NCBI RefSeq assembly: GCF_963678975.1
Contig: NC_089277.1
Location: forward strand, 23,193,672 to 23,257,671
DNA length: 64,000 bases
Origin: Dysidea avara
Taxonomy: Eukaryota > Porifera > Demospongiae > Dictyoceratida > Dysideidae
Direction: 5' to 3'
Made by a program: the position numbers and the translations under genes. Shown here piece by piece: positions 34,016-45,829 of this stretch (the stretch's first letter is position 1; each line of letters starts with the position of its first letter). The notes beneath the pieces are model-generated. The model did no database searches, was not told the origin of the DNA, and saw nothing but the letters and a program-made list of their open reading frames with translations.

Positions 34016-34442
34016 CATTACTTATGTAATTACTCTACAGTAGCTACAATAAGGTGAAACAGAAAATGAGACAAAGAAAGGAAAAGTAGCAATGCCACTT
34101 GTGATATACAGCACCTGTACTTGTACAATAAGGTGGCGTGTACATAGTGCATCTTTGTGCACAAATCTACCCTTTGATTTCATGTGTAAACAACACATTA
34201 CATAAGGTACTTCCCCTTGGAAAATACCATGACTAATATAATTCTGTTCCCCAGCATTCTTGACTTTACACAACAAGGTTACATCACAACCAAAAGAATT
34301 TGAGTTATTAACCTGTGAAGATATTATGAAAACATCATTTATTGTAAACAACCTTATCAAGATGAATAAAAAATTGGAAATTTTAAAATGGGAATAGGGA
34401 TCACTGAAAAAAGACACCAAACAAGAAGGGATCACTGGGGTG

Positions 34443-34553
34443 GTAATGTAAACCACAAATCCCTATTTTGACTCTGTGTCATAATTATTTAGTTACATGC
34501 TCCCCTGAGTCATTTTAAAATGAGTCAAAATAGGGATTTGTGGTTTGCATTAC
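34443..34553. repeat. Inverted repeat with 32-bp arms
   Basis: Arms at 34443-34474 and 34522-34553 (one ends CCCTATTTTGACTC, the other begins GAGTCAAAATAGGG), differing at one or two positions. The 47-base spacer also contains TTTTAAAA. No target duplication is obvious. Confidence 0.85.
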
Positions 34554-34654
34554 TAAGACACAATAGTGTAGCCAAATACGTACATCCACTTGCTGTTGTG
34601 TGGTAAATATGGCATGCTATGGGAGCATCACTGGTGGAAGCACAACCCCAATAG

Positions 34655-35095
34655 TGTTACAGAGAATGACTTTTCAAAAATACTTTGGGACTTCAATATT
34701 TTTGTGGACCACATGATATCAGCAAGGCAGTCAGATATTGTGATTATTGACAGTGTTTCTGCTCTTATCACAATGATTGCAATTGATGTAGCTATCTATT
34801 CCTGCTGAAAAGCATCTGAAGAGGAAAAGCTCTCTAAGTACCAGAACTTAAGAGTTGAACTAGAAAGATTCTGGTGAAAGAAAACATTGATGGCTCCTGT
34901 AGTGACTGGATAAGAGCTCTTGGCTCTATTTCTAAGAGATTTCAGGTTTTCTTTGCAACTTATGAATCTTACCACGTTAAATATCTACTTATTACAGAAG
35001 ACAGCTCTATTGGGAACCACAACCATCTTAAGAAAAGTTCTTCAGCTTTCAAGTGTGGGTATACACTATATAGCTGTCCAAACAGTAGAGAGGGT
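34655..35095 (+). pseudogene. LINE C-terminal tail, relative of 15.3-15.7 kb
   Basis: The plus strand gives WDFNIFVDHMISARQSDIVI, then KLSKYQNLRVELERFW and LLIT/LQKTALLGTTTILRK in neighbouring frames. These are the same landmarks as in the copy at 15.3 kb. Stops and frameshifts break it, so the two ORFs at 34.6 and 34.9 kb are pieces of one dead tail. Confidence 0.8.
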
Positions 35096-35555
35096 AAGTG
35101 GGAGTGAAGAGGGAAAGTAGACTGACTCACCAGTGTATGGAGTGCATGTGCACTCAGCTGTATATAATTCTCCAGCTAGGGGGGCTATAGATCTGGTGGC
35201 ATATATACTCCCAGACCCCTGCAATTGTTTAGAAAATGATTATCACAAGATTGAATCTAGAAGCTATTTTTAACCAAATCTGGGTACAAGATAAATGAGT
35301 TCAGGTGGAAGTAATTTTAATTAAAAAATAGAACTATACACAGACACTGTTTCTTGTTATTGGGTTTTAAGAAAATGTATAATAGTGGTTTGTCAAAGAG
35401 AATAAAGAATGTATAGTTAGTTGAATGTAAGGTCAAGGAGAATATTTAAAAACACAGGTTGGATCTTCTTCATATGTAGCCACTGTTTTGAAGTGCAGGT
35501 TGCTATTTCAATCTAACTTTAATGATGAATCCATCCATCATTATAATTGTTTTGC

Positions 35556-35608
35556 AACTAGTCTACAAATACAACTAGTTTTGGCCACAACTATAAGCCC
35601 TTTTTAGC
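35556..35608 (-). repeat. End fragment of the 17.4-kb hAT MITE family
   Basis: On the minus strand it reads GCTAAAAAGGGCTTATAGTT then CTAGTTGTA, matching the left end of 17412-17994. Confidence 0.55.
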
Positions 35609-36108
35609 ACACAATGATCTTGACAACATAAATGCTGCAGTATCATTTAAGCTTAAAGTTGAGCTTCAAGGGATTTGATGGTGCAAACTCCAGAAGCTGC
35701 TATAGATTTATACAAATGTAGCATGGGATTTGATCAAGCAAGAGAAACAAAAATGAATAGTTCTCAGATGTTACAGCCTTGTGAACTTTATTAAATTTGC
35801 TATTATATAAGACTATTGTTTTACTTGCAAGAGAAGCATTTAAACCCAAGAATCAAGTTTGTAGAGGAGCCTTAAAAACTTAAACTATTTGACAGAAAAG
35901 GTTATTTTCAGAATAGATTTTCAATTAATGATGTTTTATACAATTTATAGTACATTAAAGGTATAAATCTTTTAACTGAAGTGATTGGTACATGGCAGGA
36001 TGTTTGGTACAATGGTGAGGATATAGCAGTGCACAGGTCTAGAAGAAAAGGTTTAATTTCAGCTTACACTCTGGTAACTTCTTGAAAATTATAGTTTTAA
36101 TGTTGGGT

Positions 36109-36150
36109 ATTCTATTAGAGTATTTGACTGTTCTATTAGAGTATTTCGGA
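36109..36150 (+). repeat. Dispersed 'TATTAGAGTA' motif, two copies
   Basis: TTCTATTAGAGTATT occurs twice in tandem, 20 bases apart. A G-rich repeat end (CCCCCCTAAATCCGCCC) lies 200 bases downstream. Confidence 0.8.
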
Positions 36151-36469
36151 TTTAGCAACTTCTAAGGTAAGACTTACTCCAAAAGTATAATTGTGAACCC
36201 CTCATAGTAATAATTATTGTATAGGATTAGCTATTCCCCTTGCTCTTTCTATCTTTTCATATGTATAAAATGCAACTGCACCTGTACTACAGCTTCTAGA
36301 AGCTTCCTAGCTTGTTCATTGTAAATTTTTGGAGGGGGGGGGTGATTCAGCACCCCAAGTCCCCCCTAAATCCGCCCTTGTTTTACATGTTTCTGTAATT
36401 AATTTAATAATAATAATCACAATGGTTATGGCAATGCTTTGGTAACCTTATGAAATAAATGGAAGTGTT

Positions 36470-36625
36470 GTATTTGTGGCCCAAGAACAGGTCTTATCTA
36501 CAAAATGCTGTTAAAGCTTATTATCTATAAAGCCCCATGCTCAGCTAGATGCCAACTTTGTGGTTCTTTTGGTGAGACCATTGACCATCTTGTAAGTTGT
36601 TGTTCCTTTTTATCACAAATTACAA
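36470..36625 (+). pseudogene. LINE zinc-binding segment
   Basis: CSARCQLCGSFGETIDHLVS followed by CC fits the CX2CX8HX4C motif found after the RT in some LINEs. Only this short piece is left, abutting a minus-strand LINE. Confidence 0.7.
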
Positions 36626-36629
36626 GAGT

Positions 36630-37025
36630 TGCACCACGGATCCCATGATGTGACAATTTATAACACAAAAATTGATGTGGGACTTTATCAAATGCTTTTT
36701 AAAAAAAAATCTAGCAGCAACACATCAGTTTGTAGACCTAAATTCAAATTCTGTAAAAAGTCATCCACTGTTGTTATTAATTGTTTTTCACATGACTTAT
36801 CTCTTCTGAAACCACTCTGATTATTGCACAAAATATTTCTGGTGTCTAAGTGCTTAAAGATGTTGGAGCGTATAATTTATGTTCAAGAGTTTTACAGCAA
36901 ACACAAGTAAGGGAGACTAGACAATAGTTTAGCGTACTTGATCTAACATCTATTTTGTAAATAGCTATAGGGACTACGTACATTAGCGTGTTTCTATTCC
37001 TGAGGCAGTTGGCCCTGTCCCACAT
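36630..37025 (-). pseudogene. LINE reverse transcriptase fragment (RT motifs 1-3)
   Basis: The minus strand gives YCLVSLTCVCCKTLEH, then NILCNNQSGFRRDKSCEKQL and TDVLLLDF. These are the RT finger motifs 'Y.P.SL......+E' and 'GFR+..S.E.QL' and the first catalytic D region (LLDFSKAFD in active relatives; the SKAFD part here is damaged). It is truncated at both ends. Confidence 0.8.
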
Positions 37026-37029
37026 AGCT

Positions 37030-38280
37030 AAACTAGGTGCAAACTCAAAGGCTTATAAATTTATAAACCCCATGCACACATTCATAATGTGTGCATGAGT
37101 ATAATATCAATACAACAATGTAGTGAAACCTGTAGAACTGTACCTACTGTAACAATAAGGTCACCTCTCTATTTTATCTATGGTAATCTCAAATGTGCCA
37201 TTTGTGTACAAGTGACTGACCTAATGCAGCCATCTGGTTAATGAGGCCTGAAGATTCCAAGGCAATTGGAATAGTCTGCAGGTTTCATTGTACATATTAT
37301 GGCTTTGGTTTGTATACTTTACATGCATGCAATACATGCTATACATGTCATACACATAATGTAACAATACTAACACATACATATCCACATTAATTATACA
37401 CTCATGACGTACAATACAGTATATTCATAATCCATCTACTATGATATACAAAATTAATATTTATAACATGTGTAATTTAAAAAGACACAGCAATTTTTAT
37501 GATATTGAGTTAATGCAGTTAATACCTGCAATCTTGATGTGTATGTACGTACAATATCATGATATATAGAAGAGAAGAATTGTACAATAAAATTATACAC
37601 TTATTATCCAATTTCATACAGGTAGTAAAATATACTGTATTGACACAATACTGCATTTTAGGGATTTCTGTTTTCAAAAGTAGATTTTGCATTTGAAATG
37701 CTAAAATCCTTCCATAATTTTGTGGCAGCATTTTAGGGTGCCATTTAGTTTGGGGGAGATGCCAGTACTATAAAACTTATACAGTAGCATTGTACTGTAT
37801 GATTGTAACATGTTTATTTGCTGTCTTAATTACTTGTGTACAAGTACATATTAAATTACACATGTTAAATACAAAGCTCGACATTTTGAAAGTAATGTAA
37901 CAATTAATAAAACTGAAATTTCAGTACCTTTGTATATTTAATAATTTAATTATTCTTTACAATATTGTATTGCATTACAAACTTTCATTTTCCATTGAGA
38001 TACAGTTACAAATCATAACCAAAGCTAGAGTATAAAATGTGATAAATGATTGTTGACTCTATACAGTAATGTATTGTAAACATTAATTGAGTATACCAAT
38101 TGCTGTGATCACTATTGTAAAACTAAAATCAAGGTATATAGTGCAATGGGGGCACTGACATTGTCACTTTTGTATACTATTAAGTTCATAAGGTTGTAAC
38201 TGACAGTTGTATGCAGAAGAAAGAATGCACATAATATAATTATATGAAAATTCTTTTGTAATTCCAGGAATAGCTCCTCA
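37030..38280. other. Upstream flank of the membrane-protein pseudogene
   Basis: Strongly AT-rich with short repeated CATAC/ATACAT words. No gene is recognised. Promoter elements cannot be assigned with confidence. Confidence 0.4.
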
Positions 38281-40470
38281 ATGTTATACAGTATAACAAC
38301 CATGTTCTATGCTGTCTTTGCTGGAATACTAGCAGTGGTAGGAGCAACTGATCATTATTATGTTCAGCCCGATAACATGGCTACATGCTTGAAGTCACGA
38401 TGTCCTAGATTACATGTCATCATTGATTATCCTTATAAGTATATTAAGTCTAATACAACCTTGCATTTCAGTAAAGGAACATATCTCCATAAATCATCAG
38501 ATTTTGTAGTTATGAATGTTAAAAACTTTTCACTCAGTGGTACACCAAATGCTCACGATGCTGCATCACCTTTGAGTGTTATTAAATGCACTCCAGATCA
38601 TCCTATATATTTTTATAATGTCAGTAATCTGCTGATAAAATATTTGAAGTTTGAAGAATATGGCAGCACACCACCCAGGTTATCTCATATATACATTGCA
38701 AATAAAAGATTGTGGACGATATTACTGGGCTAGTATAGCTTTTCACTATTGTACTAATGTAGAAGTTGTGAATGTATCCATTACTCATCCAGTCGGCTAT
38801 GGTATAAGAGGTGTAAATGTATTTGGAAACAACTCAGTTGAAAATACTACAATTATAATGAGCAGAAAACAATTATTTAATAATCTTGTTTCCACATGTA
38901 GCTATGGAATACACTGGAGTTATGGTGGAAGTGGTGAAACTAACAATGGCACCTTCAACGTCTCTGTCATTAATATAATGTTGAAACAGACTGGTTTCTG
39001 CATGGGCAGTTCACAAGATTTGTTTGTATTACAGTTACATCAATTTAGTGTATACATTGTAAAAAAGAACTCAGATTTTACTAACTTAAGAGCCAGCTTA
39101 ATAAAACTTGATGTGGCTTCATTATCACAAAGCAGTATTGAATTCTATAAGTGCAACTTCAGCTTAAATACTGTATCATATGTTATTTACTTCCAGTATC
39201 AGTTGCCTCCAGTTGATGTTAATAATATACCCACTCCAAAAATAGATGTAAAATTTGTAAATACAACTTTTTCATCAAATACTTACCATTCAGCTTACTT
39301 ACATAATAGCTCCATCTTACGGTTAGTAATATCATCACACATCCAAGTTAACCTGAATGTTGATTTTGTATATGTTTTGTTTTATAAAAATGAGGTTACC
39401 TTATTGAGCATATACTCGTCCACTTCATTATTGGGCCATCAACCAGCTGTATCGATCTCCACTACAGGCTATTTTGTAGCAAAGCAAAATCAAAATTTTG
39501 CATGTGACAACAACTTGATATCAATAATGGAAGGACAAGTCCATTTTAATGGAATTACTGAATTTACAAATAACCAAGTAACTGAAATTCTTCATTCATC
39601 ATCATCGCTAATCATTTTCTCTAACATAACATTGTTTGCTACAAATATATGCAAACATTTAGTATCTCTCAATTGCAGACAATGTTACATTATTTTTTAA
39701 AGAAATTCTCATTTAATTTACGTTCTTTCATAACACAGTACAAAAGGAATTAATAAAATTGCCCATCCACCACAATAATCCTAAACCTTATTGTTTATTT
39801 CAGTTTTATGATCCGATCAATAATGAATACAAAGATTTCAGAATTGATCTACAGTTCTTAAGTGTAACAAGTTTAAAAGCCAATATCCCTGAAGTAAATA
39901 AATTAACATAATATTGTAAATGGGCCCCTGGTGTAGCATTTCAAAATATTGCTCCTTAAGTTGTAAACAATAACATCATTTCTTTGAACCTAAAAATGTG
40001 ACATCTTATACTTTAAATGCTCACACCACAATTTGTTACTGCCCACATTCATCACATTACAATTGTAGTATTGAACAATTAGGCCCTATATACCCTGGAC
40101 AAAACTTAACTGCCTTCCTTATAACAATGAAGAATTTGGTATTTTGTATGCAGAGACATACAATGATAACCTGCCAAAATCTGCTTGCAAACTTAGGAAT
40201 TATGGGAGCATGAAGCACATTTTTCATCAAGGGCAAAGTGAAAGAGTGTCTTTTGCTATTGCTTCAGAACAACGTACAGGTTGTGAACTATTTCTCACAG
40301 CTCAACCAAACTTGTATACTGCTTATGATGTCTTTTATGTCCACCTTCTTCCATGTCCATTAGGATTTACATTACAACATGGAATTTGTGACTGTGATCC
40401 TGATCTTGAAGAATATATTTATGAGTGTAAAATAAGTAGCCAAACTGTGAGATGATTTTCTGGTGTATAT
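38281..40470 (+). pseudogene. 5' half of a broken beta-helix/multi-pass membrane protein gene
   Basis: The first frame (38281-38733) starts with a signal peptide (FYAVFAGILAVVGA) followed by DHYYVQP and KSNTTLHFSKGTY. That is the N-terminal pattern of a large family with repetitive, Asn-rich beta-helix-like ectodomains, annotated in sponges and cnidarians, often as uncharacterised or 'outer membrane protein pmp-like'. A frameshift near 38.69 kb leads into the second frame (38651-39700), which continues the N-glycosylation-rich ectodomain. The coding signal is lost between 39.70 and 40.0 kb. It resumes in two frames to CPLGFTLQHGICDCDP (40350-40400), the family's juxtamembrane Cys motif. Just after SSQTVR a stop occurs, and HLE copy 2 begins at 40471. 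Molecular role unknown; presumably a cell-surface receptor or adhesion protein. Confidence 0.8.
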
Positions 40471-40794
40471 ATCTAATCAAAAACAGCCAAGCTGTAAAAA
40501 AAGGTGCGGCCCCCAAAAAGGCCATGGTGAAAAAAGATGTGAAATCCAAGGTGGCGGCCAAGAAATGGCTGTGATGGTAGGTTAATGGTTATATTTTAAT
40601 AACGACGATTCAGGTGAATTTGGTGCCAAGACCAAGTGGCACAAGATTCACCTGAATTGTCATTATTAAAATGTAACCATTAACCTACCATCACAGCCAT
40701 TTCTTGGCCGCCACCTTGGATTTCACATCTTTTTTCACCATGGCGTTTTTGGGGGCCGCACCTTTTTTTACAACTTGGCTGTGTTTGATTAGAT
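40471..40794. repeat. 324-bp foldback at the 5' end of HLE copy 2
   Basis: Nearly identical to 23149-23472, with the same length and the same loop. Confidence 0.95.
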
Positions 40795-41019
40795 ATCACT
40801 TCTTTTTGTTTATGTATACTGCAAAGTCGGCCTATGGCTGGCTTTGAGGCTTTTTTAACCCATGTGTTTTTTCTTTACCACAGGAAGAAGAAAAGAACTA
40901 AAAGAAGATTTTTAATGCTTCAATTATTTTTGATTTTATAAAATTATTAGTAATTATACAAATTATATACATATATTTATTACATGCCCATTATTCCCCA
41001 CAGGATATTTTTCTGCAGT

Positions 41020-44000
41020 TGATCTCTCCACTGGGTGACTTGAAATGTAGCTGAACTATATACAGGATGGTTTCTTTGTAGCTGAACTCTCTGCAAAGTG
41101 ACCTCTTCTAGCTGGTCTCTCTACAGGGTGATTTGTTTCTAGCTGAACTCTCTACAGGTGATTTGTTTGCAGCTAAACTCTCTACATGGTGGTTTCTTTG
41201 TAGTTGAACTATCTACATGATGGTTTCTTTGTAGCTGAACTCTCTATAAGGTGACTTCGTCCAGCTGATCTCTCTACGGGGTGATTTGTTTCTAGCTGAA
41301 CTCTCTACAGGTGATTTGTTTGCAGCTAAACTCTCTACATGGTGGTTTCTTTGTAGCTGAACTCCCTACATGGTAACTTCTTCTCTACAGGGTGATTTGT
41401 TGTAGTTGAATTCTCTGCAAGGTGGTTTGTTTGAGGCTGAACTCTCTACATGGCGGTTTGTTTATAGCTGAACTCTCTACAGAGTGATTTGTTTGCAGCT
41501 GAACTCTCTACATGATGGTTTCTTTGTAACTGAACACTCTACAAGGTGACTTCTTCTAGCTGATCTTTCTACAGGGTGAATTGTTTGTGGCTGAACTATC
41601 TACAAGGTAACTTCTTCTAGCTGATCTCTCTACAGGGTGATTTGTTTGTAACTGAACTCTCTGCATGATGGTTTCTTTGTAGCTGAACTCTCTACAAGGT
41701 GACTTCTTCTAGCTGATCCCTCTACAGGGGAATTTATTTGTAGCTGAACTCTCTACAAGTGATTTATTTGCAGCTGAACTCTTTATGTGGTGGTTTCTTT
41801 GTAGCTGAACTCTCTACAAGGTGACCTCTTCTAGCTGATCTCTCTACAGGGTGATTTGTTTCTAGCTGAACTCTCTACAGGTGATTTTTTGCAGCTAATC
41901 ACGCTACATGATGGTTTCTTTGTAGCTGAACTCTGTACATTATGGTTTCTTTGTAGCTAAACTCTTTACAAGGTGACTTCTTCTAGCTGAACTCTCTACG
42001 GGGTAATTTCTTTGTAGTTGAACTCTCTATATGATGGTTTCTTTGTAACTGAACTCTCTACAAGGTAACTTCTTCTAGCTGATCTTTCTACTGGGTGATT
42101 TGTTTGCAGCTGAACTCTCTACATGGTGGTTTCTTTGTTGCTGAACTCTCTACAAGGTGAATTCTTCTACCTGATCTCTCTACAGGGTAATTTGTTTGTA
42201 ACTGAACTCTGTACAAGTGCATTTTTGTTGGTGATCTCACTGCAGGTTGATTTGTTTGTAGCTGAACTCACTAAAGGGTGATTTTGCTTGTAGCTGAACT
42301 CCTTGCATTGTGTCTAGATTCTAGCTGATCTCTCTACAGGGTGATTTGTTTGTAGCTGATCTCTCTACAAGTTGATTTGTGTGTAGCTGATCTCTCTGCA
42401 GGTTGTTTAATTTGTAGCCGATCTCTCTACAAGGTAATTTGTTTGTAGCTGAATTGTCTATAAGGTGATTTATTTGTAGCTGATCTCTCTGCAGGTTGAT
42501 TTATTTTAGCTAAACTCTCTACAGGGTGATTTACTTGTAGCTGAACTCCTTACATTGTGTCTAGTTTCTAGCTGATCTCTCTACAGGGTGATTTGTTTGT
42601 AGCTGATCTCTCTACAAGTTGATTTGTGTGTAGCTGATCTTTCTACAGGTTGATTTGTTTGTAGCCAATCTCTCTACAGTGAAATTTGTTTGTAGCTGAA
42701 CTCTGTACAAGGTGCTTTTTTGTAGGTGATCTCACTGCAGGTTGATTTGTTTGTAGCTGAACTCACTAAAGGGTGATTTGCTTGTAGCTGAACTCCTTAC
42801 ATTGTGTCTAGTTTCTAGCTGATCTCTCTACAGGGTGATTTGTTTGTAGCTAATCTCTCTACAAGTTGATTTGAGTGTAGCTGATCTCTCTGCAGGTTGA
42901 TTAATTTGTAGCCGATCTCTCTACAAGGTAATTTGTTTGTAGCTGAACTGTCTATAAGGTGATTTGTTTGTAGCTGATCTCTCTGCAGGTTGATTTGTTT
43001 TAGCTGAACTCTCTATAGGCTGATTTACTTGTAGCTGAACTCCTTACATTGTTTCTAGTTTCTAGCTGATCTCTCTACAGGGTAATTTGTTTGTAGCTGA
43101 ACTCTCTATAAGGTGATTTGTTTGCAGCTGAACTCTCTACATGGTGGTTTCTTTGTTGCTGAACTCTCTACAGGGTGTTTTGCTTGTAGCGGAACTCTCT
43201 ACAGGGTGATTTGTTTCTAGCTTATCTCTCTACAGGTTGATTTGTGTGTAACTGATCTCTCTACAAGCTGATTTGTTAGTAGCTGATCTCTCTGCAGGTT
43301 GATTTGTTTCTAGCTGATCTCTGTACAAGTTGATTTGTTTGTTGCTGATCGCTCTAAAAGTTGATTTGTTTGTAGCTGAACTCTCTGCAAAGTGTTTTGT
43401 TTGTAGCTGACCTCTCTTCAGGGTGATTTGTTTCTAGCTGATCTCTCTACAGGGTGATTTTTTTTGTAGCTGACCTCTCTTCAGGGTGATTTGTTTCTAG
43501 CTGATCTCTCTACAGGGTGATTTTTTGTAGCTGACATGTCTTCAGGGTGATTTGTTTCTAGCTGATTGCTCTACAGGTTGATTTGTTTGTAGATGAACCC
43601 TCTACAGGGTAATTTGCTTGTAGCTGAACTCCTTACTTTGTGTCTAGTTTGTAGCTGATCTCTCTACAGGGTGATTTGTTTGTAGCTGATCTCTATACAA
43701 GTTAATTTGTGTGTAGCTGATCTCTCTGCAGGGTGATTTGTTTGTAGCCGATCTCTCTACAAGGTAATTTGTTTGTAGCTGAACTGTCTATAAGGTGATT
43801 TGTATGTAGCTGATCTCTCTGCAGATTGATTTGTTTTAGCTGAACTCTCTACAGGGTGATTTGTTTCTAGTTTATCTTCTACAGGTTGATTTGTGTGTAA
43901 CTGATCTCTCTACAAGCTGATTTGTTTGTAGCCGATCTCTCTACAGGGTAATTTGTTTGTAGCTGAACTCTCTATTAGGTGGTTTGTTTGTAGCTGATCT

Positions 44001-44990
44001 CTCTGCAGGTTGATTTGTTTTAGCTGAACTCTCTACAGGGTGATTGCTTGTAGCTGAACTCCTTACATTGTGTCTAGTTTCTAGCTGATGTCTCTACAGG
44101 GTGATTTTTTGTAGCTGAACTCTCTACAGGGTGATTTGTTTCTAGCTTATCTCTCTACAGGTAGATTTGTGTTGATGTGTTCATTGCTGATCGCTCTAAA
44201 GGTAGGGACCCGCCGATTATGCTCATAATTTTACCTATTATGCTGCTCAAAATTCACCTATTATGCTTAAATTAATGCTCAATATTTACCTATTATGCTC
44301 GATTATGCTCAATGTTCATGCCTTAGTTCATATGCTACGCTACTAGTTTAACACTGTATAGAAAGAAAAAAATGAGTGGCTGGAACACAAATAGTGAATT
44401 CTTGCTGCATGTAAGAGAAAAGATCGATATACTCTAATAGAACAGTCAGTTGTATGATTGTACTATTAGAGTTACTGACTGCTCTATTAGAGTATATCGA
44501 TCTTATTTTGCAATTGTCATTTTCCAGCAAGAATTTATACTATCGTACAAATATTTAACCTATTATGCTGGCATTATGCTCAATGCTTTTAGGTACCTAT
44601 TATGCTCAAAATTATGCCAGCATAATCGGCGGGTCCCTATCTAAAGGTTGATTTGTTGTAGCTGAACACTCTGCAAAGTGTTTTGTTTGTAGCTGATCAC
44701 TCTAAAGGGTAATTTGTTTGTAGCTGAACTCTCTCCACAGTGACTTGTGTGTAGCTGAATTCTGTGAAGCTGAATTCTCTAGAGAGTGATTTAATTGTAG
44801 CTGAATTCTCTACAGGGTGCATGACTTGTTTATAGCTGAACTTTCTTCAGTGTGACTTGTAATGTTCTGAATCTCTATAGTGATATATTTGCTTAACTCT
44901 CCACATGGTAACTGTCTTCTTGCTGAACCGTTTATAAGAATAACTGTTTGCAGCTGAACTCCCTACAAAATAACTTGTGATGTAATAAAA
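41020..44990 (+). repeat. 31-bp tandem array of HLE copy 2, ~114 units
   Basis: Same unit and same zone order as copy 1, including the recurrent CTCCTTACATTGTGTCTAG block. The MITE at 44203-44639 interrupts it. The unit count is estimated from length after removing the MITE. Confidence 0.95.
44203..44639. mobile_element. hAT-type MITE (437 bp) inside HLE copy 2, perfect 8-bp TSD
   Basis: The ends are TAGGGACCCGCCGATTATGC and GCATAATCGGCGGGTCCCTA. TCTAAAGG flanks both sides (44195-44202, 44640-44647). The interior has repeated ACCTATTATGCT words and, at 44421-44503, two inverted copies of the dispersed TATTAGAGTA motif. Copy 1 lacks it, so it postdates the split of the two HLE copies. Confidence 0.92.
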
Positions 44991-45829
44991 TTCTATAATG
45001 GAGTAAATAATTAGCCGAATGCTCTATTAGGGTGACTGTTCTATTAGAGTATCTCGATCTCGCATTTGCTACACGGAGTTGGGTTTCGAATCATAACTCA
45101 GTGGTTTGTAATTCGATTCTTCTGTACTACTGCAAGGACTTTCTATGAAGATTATTTCAGCTATACACCGATTTTCAGCTCATTGCTCATAGCAGTTTGC
45201 CTAGTAGGCGTGAAAACTAATACTTTTTTATTCATAAAAATCGATCGCGTAATTGTGACACTGGTTGGGTTTTGTGTCATATCTCCGTGGTCTTTATCTC
45301 GATTCCTTTCAAACCACCAAAAGGCACTCCTACGGTGGTTACTCCATCTACATAGCAATTTTCAACTCATTCCATGAAGCGGTTTACCCTGTAGGCGTGA
45401 CAACAAATCGATCTTGTTTTACGCGAATAATCGGTCATAACTCCTGAACCATTCATCGGATTTGTACCACATTTGATGCTATGATTCGCCGTTGGACTCC
45501 CTTTCTGTGTGCCAAATTTCAAGGCGTTCGGAGTACGCGTTTGCTTGTTATAGCAATTTTTGCAAGTGTGCGAAAAGACGAAGAAGAAGAAAAAAAACGA
45601 AGCTTTGGCAGCTCGTATCTCGGAAATGGCTGGAGCGATTTCCTTCACATTTGGAATGTAGACTCCCCTGGCTAGCGGGCAACTGTGTAGCAAATTTGGT
45701 TCCAATCAGATAAGTGATCACCGAGATACAAAGGTGTGAAAATGACGTTTTCATTCTTCCTGTCAATATACTCACGGGTGTGGCACGCCGGCTTCTTGGG
45801 CCGCACGACGCACTACCGTGTGTCTTGAT

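Larger units (their letters stand above)
40471..45829 (+). mobile_element. HLE copy 2: composite Helitron-like element inserted in the membrane-protein gene
   Basis: It is collinear with copy 1: foldback 40471-40794, linker, 31-bp array (about 41020-44990), tandem motif 45021-45060, 3' module, and terminal hairpin at about 45808-45825 followed by TTGAT. Its length is 5.36 kb because it carries a 437-bp hAT MITE. The left flank is GTGTAT|A and the right flank begins with T, with no target duplication. It separates the Cys-rich juxtamembrane motif of the host gene from its CPIDYC module. The 98-116-codon ORFs near its 3' end recur in copy 1 but have no protein-like features. Confidence 0.85.

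Noticed and set aside
34022-34456. A 144-codon minus-strand ORF as a gene
   Set aside because: No family recognised, hydrophobic and Cys-rich by composition, no exon signals, and its start lies in the arm of an inverted repeat.
45367-45775. Minus-strand ORFs of 75-112 codons in the HLE 3' module, also present at 27.7-28.2 kb
   Set aside because: They recur in both copies, but different frames are open in each, with a phenylalanine run from a poly(A/GAA) tract and no domain. Conservation is explained by shared DNA descent.
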